This document shows, in pieces, positions 21,983 through 27,293 of a stretch of 52,224 bases of DNA (the stretch's first letter is position 1; every line of letters begins with the position of its first letter). The position numbers were made by a program, and so were the translations under genes. The notes under the pieces are model-generated. The model saw only the letters and a program-made list of their open reading frames with translations, was not told where the DNA came from and made no database searches. Where the stretch lies: positions 1-52,224 of IMG/VR virus record IMGVR_UViG_3300025674_000061; one strand, given 5' to 3'. This stretch comes from a virus.

Positions 21983-22865
21983 TGTTTTTACCTTGTATTC
22001 CTAATACAAGTTCAAACTCTTTCAAGATACTTTCGTTGGGAAATTGTTCTTTTATATTACAATACTCCAACCATCTTAAGGTAGTTCTCATAGGTTCGGA
22101 TAAACCTTTGCCATAGAGTATTGTATTTGTCCTGTCTTCCAGAGTACAGAAAGTATGAACTATATTTTCCGATTCGTATCCGATGAAGTATTGAACTTCT
22201 TTTCTAGTCTTTAATAATTTATAAGATTGAAACTCTGTGCCATAAATTGAGTGGAATAGAGCGGCTATTTGTTCAATATCAGATCTACCATACTCCATAA
22301 TTAGATTGGCAACATTAATGGAGTGATCCATAAGACTACCATCCCCATGGGGTACTTTATGCATGTCAAGGTTTTCCATCCACTCAACATACTTTTTAGC
22401 AAGAGCTGGTTGTACCCTCTTATTTTTATTATAAAGAGCTACACTCAGAGTAACTCTCGGACCAGGAGCATGTGGTTCATGATAAGTTTCTACAGGCATG
22501 AATAGAGAGTCGCCTGGGTGCAATACACACGGTTCATCATTAACGAAATACCGCATCTTGCCAATTAATTGGATCAATTCAATATCATAAAAGTCATAAT
22601 GATTATCATGTGACTTAGCATGTCCAGAGAAAGAAACATAAAGATCTATATTATGAAGATCAACTTGATCACGTAGTTTCATTTGATCTACTACATTCAT
22701 AATAGAATCAGGAAGCCAAGACCCCTTTAATATAAAGGTAGGAGTTTTACCAGTAACGCCACTAATAATATCGTAGTCACCAGAAGAAAAATCTCTATTT
22801 ATTTTTTCTATTACATCATCCCAAGTTACTTGAGATACATCGTATGTTTTTTGAGTATATTGCAT
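21966..22865 (-). CDS. Cupin/JmjC-like oxygenase fused to an HD-type domain
   Basis: From the ATG at 22865 (an in-frame extension would run towards the tRNA-Val) the protein is 299 residues. Residues 60-145 resemble the cupin_4/JmjC oxygenases: HYDFYDIELIQLIGKMRYFV with the His89-x-Asp91 iron pair and a distal His in VETYHEPHAPGP. Residues 165-270 contain DHSINVANLIMEYG and AALFHSIYGTEF, matching the DUF6817-type HD-like domain. The combination suggests an oxygenase acting on a small molecule or protein, coupled to a second metal site. I do not know a characterised member. Confidence 0.68.
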   Translation of the reverse strand: MQYTQKTYDVSQVTWDDVIEKINRDFSSGDYDIISGVTGKTPTFILKGSWLPDSIMNVVDQMKLRDQVDLHNIDLYVSFSGHAKSHDNHYDFYDIELIQLIGKMRYFVNDEPCVLHPGDSLFMPVETYHEPHAPGPRVTLSVALYNKNKRVQPALAKKYVEWMENLDMHKVPHGDGSLMDHSINVANLIMEYGRSDIEQIAALFHSIYGTEFQSYKLLKTRKEVQYFIGYESENIVHTFCTLEDRTNTILYGKGLSEPMRTTLRWLEYCNIKEQFPNESILKEFELVLGIQGKNNDSQM

Positions 22866-22880
22866 ATCACTCTGTATGCA

Positions 22881-22952
22881 TGGGAGATACAAGGATCGAA
22901 CTTGTGACAATCTCGGTGTAAACGAGGTGCTCTACCGCTGAGCTAATCTCCC
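22881..22952 (-). tRNA. tRNA-Val (UAC)
   Basis: Acceptor stem GGGAGAT/ATCTCCC, D-arm GCTCAGCGGTAGAGC, anticodon loop TTTACAC with anticodon TAC (one terminal mismatch in the anticodon stem), and T-arm with GTTCGATCC. Confidence 0.93.
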
Positions 22953-22955
22953 AAA

Positions 22956-23028
22956 CTCCTCCACCTGGGCTCGAACCAGGGACATTCTGATTAACAGTCA
23001 GACGCTCTACCGACTGAGCTATAGAGGA
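22956..23028 (-). tRNA. tRNA-Asn (GUU)
   Basis: Acceptor stem TCCTCTA/TGGAGGA with one G-U pair, D-arm GCTCAGTCGGTAGAGC, anticodon stem TCTGA/TCAGA with loop CTGTTAA, and T-arm with GTTCGAGCC. It is three bases from tRNA-Val. Confidence 0.95.
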
Positions 23029-23055
23029 ATGGGTGTTTCTATTATAACACAGAAA

Positions 23056-23337
23056 CTAATCTTGTGGAAGCTCTTCTGGATTTTCTAACTCTAACTCATG
23101 AATTAGAGGAAGACATTCTTCTTGTGCAAGGTATGCTGCAGCTTTATAAAGATCTTCTTGATCCCAAACTTTATTTTTGTTTGCTTCCATCAAGATGTCG
23201 GGATCATCATAACATAGTGATGGAAGTTCGTCAAATGTAAATGGGATGTAATTTATAAAGTACATCTTAACGAGCAAGGTTTCCTCATAAGTCTCATACC
23301 AACAATAAGATGTTTGGATCCTGTACTTCTGGGACAT
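23056..23337 (-). CDS. 93-residue hypothetical protein
   Basis: The start is the ATG at 23337; extension upstream would run into tRNA-Gly. The product begins MSQKYRIQTSYCWYETYEET and has a central FINYIPFTFDELPSLCYDDP, then a helical, Glu-rich C-terminus. I recognise no domain. It lies between tRNA-Asn and tRNA-Gly. Confidence 0.62.
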   Translation of the reverse strand: MSQKYRIQTSYCWYETYEETLLVKMYFINYIPFTFDELPSLCYDDPDILMEANKNKVWDQEDLYKAAAYLAQEECLPLIHELELENPEELPQD

Positions 23338-23373
23338 GTCTCGTTTTCCTGACACATTACTATTTAACCAGTA

Positions 23374-23445
23374 AGCGGGTGATCGGATTCGAACCGACGA
23401 CATTCAGCTTGGAAGGCTGACGTTCTACCACTGAACTACACCCGC
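23374..23445 (-). tRNA. tRNA-Gly (UCC)
   Basis: Acceptor stem GCGGGTG/CACCCGC, D-arm GTTCAGTGGTAGAAC, anticodon stem TCAGC/GCTGA with loop CTTCCAA, and T-arm with GTTCGAATC. The 3' end of the oxygenase gene at 23425 overlaps its 5' end by 21 bases. Confidence 0.95.
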
Positions 23446-23976
23446 ACCTAAAGATCCTAGATAAGCAATATTACCTGCCACCATAAATCTATTGTCTACA
23501 GGACATGGTTCTACTTTATGTATAAGATGTCCAGCAAATATAACCAGTTGACCTGATTCAACTTGAATTTCATTCCCATCAATAATGATTGGGGAACTTC
23601 CTTCTGGGCAGTTTACATAATATGCAAAAGACATTGCATAAGGCCAGTGGTTGTGTTCCATGGCGGAAGCACCTTTATTATACCACATTCCCCAGTAATC
23701 TGCAATATCAAAATTTCTATGCCAGTCTGGAGAACCAAAGTATGCACTATTAGATCCTTGTGCCAATTTATTTGCACAAGAAACTAGATTAGAACGAATC
23801 CAATCAAATAGTATATCCAATTCTTCAACTGGAGATTCTTCAAGTCTTGTGCAATAGAAAGGAGTTCTAGAAGTTCCTGTTGGAAGTGTAAGATAACTAT
23901 CAGATTTAATCCATTCTATTAGTCCAGGATTAATCTGATCTGCTTTTTCAAATTGGGTTGAAAGAATCGCAAACAT
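23425..23976 (-). CDS. Putative 2OG-Fe(II) oxygenase whose 3' end enters a tRNA
   Basis: The 183-residue product has AMEHNHWPYAMSFAYYVNCP and PIIIDGNEIQVESGQLVIFA, then GHLIHKVEPCPVDNRFMVAG. These give the first His pair, the core strands, the distal His and an Arg, as in phage oxygenase-fold proteins of the TIGR02466 neighbourhood. Its last seven codons lie inside tRNA-Gly, which is unusual. The ATG is at 23976, directly beside tRNA-Leu. The substrate is unknown. Confidence 0.72.
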   Translation of the reverse strand: MFAILSTQFEKADQINPGLIEWIKSDSYLTLPTGTSRTPFYCTRLEESPVEELDILFDWIRSNLVSCANKLAQGSNSAYFGSPDWHRNFDIADYWGMWYNKGASAMEHNHWPYAMSFAYYVNCPEGSSPIIIDGNEIQVESGQLVIFAGHLIHKVEPCPVDNRFMVAGNIAYLGSLGAGVVQW

Positions 23977-23977
23977 A

Positions 23978-24059
23978 TGTCGATGAAAGGACTTGAACCT
24001 TCATGAGTTGCCTCACTGGAACCTAAACCCAGCGCGTATACCAATTCCGCCACATCGAC
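23978..24059 (-). tRNA. tRNA-Leu (UAG)
   Basis: Class II tRNA: acceptor GTCGATG/CATCGAC, anticodon stem CTGGG/TCCAG (G-U closing pair) with loop TTTAGGT and anticodon TAG, a long variable arm, and T-arm with GTTCAAGTC. Confidence 0.94.
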
Positions 24060-24064
24060 GAAGG

Positions 24065-24138
24065 CGACTCAAGTAGGATTCGAACCTACGACCGACTGCT
24101 TAGAAGGCAGTTGCTCTATCCAGCTGAGCTATTGAGTC
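24065..24138 (-). tRNA. tRNA-Arg (UCU)
   Basis: Acceptor GACTCAA/TTGAGTC, D-arm GCTCAGCTGGATAGAGC, anticodon stem ACTGC/GCAGT with loop CTTCTAA, and T-arm with GTTCGAATC. Confidence 0.95.
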
Positions 24139-24175
24139 ATGGGACAATCATACCAGAGACTGGTCAGATTGTCAA

Positions 24176-24262
24176 CGGAGAGTGAGAGATTCGAACTCTC
24201 GAAGGAGTTACCCCCTTACAGCATTTCCAGTGCTGCGCCATCGTCCACTCGGCCAACTCTCC
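24176..24262 (-). tRNA. tRNA-Ser (GGA)
   Basis: Class II tRNA: acceptor GGAGAGT/ACTCTCC, anticodon stem CAGCA/TGCTG with loop CTGGAAA, a long variable arm (GGGGGTAACTCC region), and T-arm with GTTCGAATC. Confidence 0.95.
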
Positions 24263-24266
24263 AAGG

Positions 24267-24348
24267 TGGGCAGGGAGGGATTTGAACCCCCGTAGGCAGA
24301 GCCAGCGGATTTACAGTCCGCCTCCATTAACCACTCGGACACCTACCC
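24267..24348 (-). tRNA. tRNA-Tyr (GUA)
   Basis: Class II bacterial tRNA-Tyr: acceptor GGGTAGG/CCTGCCC with one G-U pair, anticodon stem GCGGA/TCCGC with loop CTGTAAA, variable arm, and T-arm with GTTCAAATC. The gene upstream ends inside its first 22 bases. Confidence 0.94.
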
Positions 24349-24539
24349 TTCTCTTCTTTATTGAGTTTGAAGTACTTACTATAATACTTCTTTTTTAGGT
24401 TGTCAAGGACTTCCATGTCTTCATAGAAACCCATGTACTTAGTGAGTTGATAAGATCCTTCTAGCTCACTTATCAATCTTAGAATGTTTACTGAAGTTAC
24501 TGGGAGACCTCCAGGTTTGAATTCACTTGAAGGTCTCAT
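24327..24539 (-). CDS. 70-residue hypothetical protein ending inside tRNA-Tyr
   Basis: The frame starts at the ATG at 24539 and gives a helical protein (GLPVTSVNILRLISELEGSY, then MEVLDNLKKKYYSKYFKLNK). The last seven codons overlap tRNA-Tyr by 22 bases. Codon use and composition look genuine. No family recognised. The overlap suggests that the tRNA was inserted or recombined against this gene. Confidence 0.55.
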   Translation of the reverse strand: MRPSSEFKPGGLPVTSVNILRLISELEGSYQLTKYMGFYEDMEVLDNLKKKYYSKYFKLNKEEKGRCPSG

Positions 24540-24546
24540 AAAATTA

Positions 24547-24613
24547 GGTGCGGCTATACAATTTGTGTAGATAGGGTAAACGATTTTTTGCTCTACGGGT
24601 GTTCTACCGCACC
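24547..24613 (-). other. tRNA-like or pseudo-tRNA fold
   Basis: On the minus strand a 7-bp acceptor-type stem GGTGCGG/CCGCACC encloses 53 bases. TA follows the 5' strand as in a tRNA, and GTAGAGC occurs where the D-arm 3' side would be. I find no good anticodon arm, and the T-arm (CTACA/TATAG) is imperfect without a TTC loop. It may be a decayed tRNA at the end of the array. Confidence 0.35.
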
Positions 24614-24621
24614 AACAGTAT

Positions 24622-25227
24622 TTAGGCCAGGACTAACTTTTTGGTATAATCGTATGCATATTGCTGACGATACCCTTTGATACCCCAACCTAACCAGTAG
24701 TAAGCAGCAACCATATACTGATCAACTGTCTTACCATTACCTTCAAACTCAGGAAGGTAACGTTGGAAGACGCTTTCGTTGATCATGTATGCTGTCTGAC
24801 CTTCAAGTGTAGAAGGGTCATACCCATAACGTTTGGCAAAAACACCAAGGTTCCTGTAACGTCCTACACTGGTCCACTGAATAAGACCATAACCCCCGCG
24901 AGTGCAAGACTTGTAAGGAACTCTAGCCCCTCCCTCGCAAATGTTGGGATGGAAGTTGCTTTCTGATTTAATGTTTCCCATGATCGTTGCAAGGGCATTG
25001 CGATCTGAGATTCTGGTCTTCTCTTGGAGTTTTTCCAGGACATATTTCTCATTGGCATTACATCCTGGGCACGTCCAAGTCTTCGGAACCACTTTAATTG
25101 GCACCGCCTTCTCTTCATTGACACTTACATCAACTGGAGGAGGATTTTTGATCTCACTGATTAGTGGATAAGCACAAGCAGCGGGAACAGATGAAGCCAA
25201 CAAAAGTGGCAGAAGTTTTTTGAACAT
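24622..25227 (-). CDS. Phage tail-lysozyme-like muramidase with signal peptide
   Basis: The 201-residue protein begins with a signal-type segment (MFKKLLPLLLASSVPAACAY). The catalytic domain has TIMGNIKSESNFHPN, with Glu89 in the GNIxSES position, and GGYGLIQWTSVGRYRNLG (111-128). These match the phage tail lysozyme family that cleaves peptidoglycan glycan strands. A CPGC pair sits before the domain. It could act in lysis or, if packaged, in entry; the signal peptide favours an exported lytic enzyme. It stands alone between the tRNA array and the SegE operon. Confidence 0.8.
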   Translation of the reverse strand: MFKKLLPLLLASSVPAACAYPLISEIKNPPPVDVSVNEEKAVPIKVVPKTWTCPGCNANEKYVLEKLQEKTRISDRNALATIMGNIKSESNFHPNICEGGARVPYKSCTRGGYGLIQWTSVGRYRNLGVFAKRYGYDPSTLEGQTAYMINESVFQRYLPEFEGNGKTVDQYMVAAYYWLGWGIKGYRQQYAYDYTKKLVLA

Positions 25228-25261
25228 TTAATTAATTGAACTCAACATCCGTTACAGGAAT

Positions 25262-25426
25262 TTAACTCCTCCTACGGCTCAAATGTGTATCGGTTTCATT
25301 GAAAACACTACGGTATTCTTCATACATGGCTACCGCATCTGCGATCCTACCATCGTTGACCAATTCATGCAAGCGATCAACCAAAGAGTCCCTAACCATA
25401 TCTTCATGAGTCATGTAGTGTTCCAT
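25262..25426 (-). CDS. 54-residue hypothetical protein
   Basis: From the ATG at 25426 the product reads MEHYMTHEDMVRDSLVDRLH, then ELVNDGRIADAVAMYEEYRS, so it is helical and charged. It overlaps the end of the SegE-like gene by 23 bases and is probably co-translated with it. No family recognised. Confidence 0.58.
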   Translation of the reverse strand: MEHYMTHEDMVRDSLVDRLHELVNDGRIADAVAMYEEYRSVFNETDTHLSRRRS

Positions 25427-25901
25427 TGAAGTAATCCTTCCTGAAGTAACGACTGAGAACGTTGTTATTATAGTAAGCAGGTTCCCCGTTGTCAAGAGCC
25501 TCAGTGAGGACGTTGTTCATGAAAAGCTGACGGGTCTCTTCGTAGTTTACAAATCCCTTAGTGGTGTGGACTGAGAGAATTTCCCTTCTAAAGTTCTCCC
25601 TGCCAATGGCAGCGATGTCTTCTTTAAGATTGTCAGAACTTCCATAGTAGTTCTTCCAGTCGCTTTCAGACTTAACTCTCCGATTTTTATTTCTAGGCTT
25701 TCGAAACTGCCAGAAGTATTTTCTACCGATGTACTTCTTCCCATTTCTGAGATTCGTAATACAGTAGACAAAGCCGTAGAGCCCGCCAATATCGTCAGAC
25801 TCAAAGCACTTACCATTGTACATCCAAGGGTTAGTATAGGAGCATGTTTCAGGAGTAGTTCCCCCCGCGCTCTCATTCGCTCTCTTAGTGTCGTCATTCA
25901 A
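25404..25901 (-). CDS. SegE-like GIY-YIG endonuclease
   Basis: The protein has the GIY-YIG hallmark in the form YGFVYCITN (42-50) and KKYIGRKYFW (55-64), with a basic linker and ENFRREILSVHTTKGF after it. The overall pattern matches T4 SegE-type putative endonucleases. The start appears to be a TTG at 25901 (165 residues); an ATG 26 codons later would cut into the conserved NPWMYNGKCF segment. Such enzymes can be free-standing homing endonucleases or nucleases of phage DNA metabolism. No obvious homing target lies beside it. Confidence 0.78.
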   Translation of the reverse strand: MNDDTKRANESAGGTTPETCSYTNPWMYNGKCFESDDIGGLYGFVYCITNLRNGKKYIGRKYFWQFRKPRNKNRRVKSESDWKNYYGSSDNLKEDIAAIGRENFRREILSVHTTKGFVNYEETRQLFMNNVLTEALDNGEPAYYNNNVLSRYFRKDYFNGTLHDS

Positions 25902-25962
25902 TGTAACTCATTAATACACTAAGATATATATGAGCTTCCCTTTGAACCCTGGCAGAGTTAGT

Positions 25963-26169
25963 TTACCGAGATTTTAGACCCGTGTCAATCCCAGCCTCTT
26001 TTAAAAAGTCTTTCCATTTTTTACCATGGGATTCTTTAACTTCCGAATCCTGAGTATGTCCGTTCTCCTTACGGAGCATCCCCGCACGGTCCAGCATGAA
26101 TCCAGCAGGGATTTTCTTACACTTCTCGTCAGTGTGACACCAATAACTTCCAGCTTTACACTTACCCAT
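25963..26169 (-). CDS. 68-residue conserved phage protein
   Basis: The product starts MGKCKAGSYWCHTDEKCKKI, then PAGFMLDRAGMLRKENGH, with three Cys and many Lys. I recall similar short proteins in T4-like marine phages, always next to a long DUF3008-type protein as here. The ATG overlaps the upstream TGA as TGATG. Function unknown; zinc binding is possible. Confidence 0.66.
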   Translation of the reverse strand: MGKCKAGSYWCHTDEKCKKIPAGFMLDRAGMLRKENGHTQDSEVKESHGKKWKDFLKEAGIDTGLKSR

Positions 26170-27218
26170 CAGTCAAACCTCGAAGTATGTTTTGCCATCG
26201 CTGCATCATACTTCTTCTCTTTAGAAGTCTTACCGTGCTTAAGTTTTCTAAGAGTATCGCGACCAACTCTTCTGTTATGAGTCTCTAAAGGAGTTTCCTT
26301 AGCACCTTTTACCTTTTTCTTTTGACGAGAACCAGGGAAGTTTTTAGCGTGTGATTTTCCCTCAGGACTCTTACTGATATCCAGTTTAGTACCAGTCTTT
26401 TTCTCGTGCTTATCAAGAACTTTCTGGCGATCTTTCTTTGCCTCAAGAGACTTGGAAGCCTGCTTAGCACGAATCTCAACACCTACACGGTGTTCATCTT
26501 TCTTACCTTCCTTAGCAGCGCGAGTTGCTTCCTTAATAGTATTTGCGGAAGACCACAGATTGTTTTCCTTAATATAAGTATCTACTAACTCTTCTTTCTC
26601 CCACTTAGAAATATCATATCCCTGTTCGTGCAAAGACTCGATCCAGGATTCATACTTCTCTAGATGGTATTCCAGAAGATCTTCCTTATAATTCTCATAC
26701 TGTTCTCTATATCTACCCTTCTTCTCTGGTAACTTGTCATGTTTTGTACCAGCAAAATCTTTTGCATCCTTCTTAGTCATCGATGCAGCAGCAGCTGCAA
26801 CTTCGGGTGATGGTGCAGCCTTACCTTTCTTTGTAGCGTAGACCATACCCATGAATCTCTGCTGAGCTTTACTTACCGCAGCTTCCTTAACCTCAGAAGG
26901 ACACTTCTTTTTTCCATGGAGGGGACACTCTTCACCCTCAATGTTATGAGCACAAGTCTTTTCTTCTTTCGAAAACTCTTTATAGAATGCATCTGCTTCT
27001 CCATGTCTACCTTCTTTGGTAGACTTCTTACTCATGTCAAGCAGTTGTTTTTTAGAGTACTTATGTCCTTTCAGTACAGACGACATTTCAGAGGATGACA
27101 TTCCTTTCTCTATAACAAAATCTTGAACCTCAACAAAAGATTCACCATCAGCGTTTTCCACTGTGGAATATAATGTCTTGTATGCCTCGGATAAACCTTT
27201 TCCTATATCGTGGTTCAT
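26169..27218 (-). CDS. Lys-rich protein with DUF3008-like segment
   Basis: The 349-residue product has a DUF3008-like segment near residues 115-170 (SKAQQRFMGMVYATKKGKAA, then AASMTKKDAKDFAGTKHDKL). The rest is highly charged, with several KK/EK-rich helices and a CPLHGKKKCP pair. Such proteins are recurrent in phage genomes and may be virion-internal or DNA-associated; I infer no enzyme. A late-type promoter box at 27243-27250 lies 25 bases upstream of the ATG. Confidence 0.68.
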   Translation of the reverse strand: MNHDIGKGLSEAYKTLYSTVENADGESFVEVQDFVIEKGMSSSEMSSVLKGHKYSKKQLLDMSKKSTKEGRHGEADAFYKEFSKEEKTCAHNIEGEECPLHGKKKCPSEVKEAAVSKAQQRFMGMVYATKKGKAAPSPEVAAAAASMTKKDAKDFAGTKHDKLPEKKGRYREQYENYKEDLLEYHLEKYESWIESLHEQGYDISKWEKEELVDTYIKENNLWSSANTIKEATRAAKEGKKDEHRVGVEIRAKQASKSLEAKKDRQKVLDKHEKKTGTKLDISKSPEGKSHAKNFPGSRQKKKVKGAKETPLETHNRRVGRDTLRKLKHGKTSKEKKYDAAMAKHTSRFD

Positions 27219-27242
27219 GTTAAAATCATACTCCTACATACG

Positions 27243-27250
27243 TATTTATT
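27243..27250 (-). promoter_or_regulatory. T4-type late promoter box (leftward)
   Basis: AATAAATA on the minus strand, 25 bases upstream of the DUF3008-like gene. It is paired with a divergent box five bases away. Confidence 0.55.
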
Positions 27251-27255
27251 AGATC

Positions 27256-27263
27256 AATAAATA
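27256..27263 (+). promoter_or_regulatory. T4-type late promoter box (rightward)
   Basis: AATAAATA on the plus strand, 31 bases upstream of the fibre-like gene at 27294. With the leftward box it forms a compact divergent pair at the only strand switch of this side. Confidence 0.55.
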
Positions 27264-27293
27264 GAAGAAAGGGACCTTATCATAAGAACTTAA

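Noticed and set aside
22866-22910. Longer start for the cupin-HD protein
   Set aside because: It would run into tRNA-Val; the ATG at 22865 is the natural start.
23338-23403. Longer start for the 93-residue gene
   Set aside because: The extra codons lie within tRNA-Gly.
25547-25897. A 116-residue frame overlapping the SegE-like gene
   Set aside because: It is a shifted reading of the same DNA without a recognisable motif, while the GIY-YIG frame is clear.
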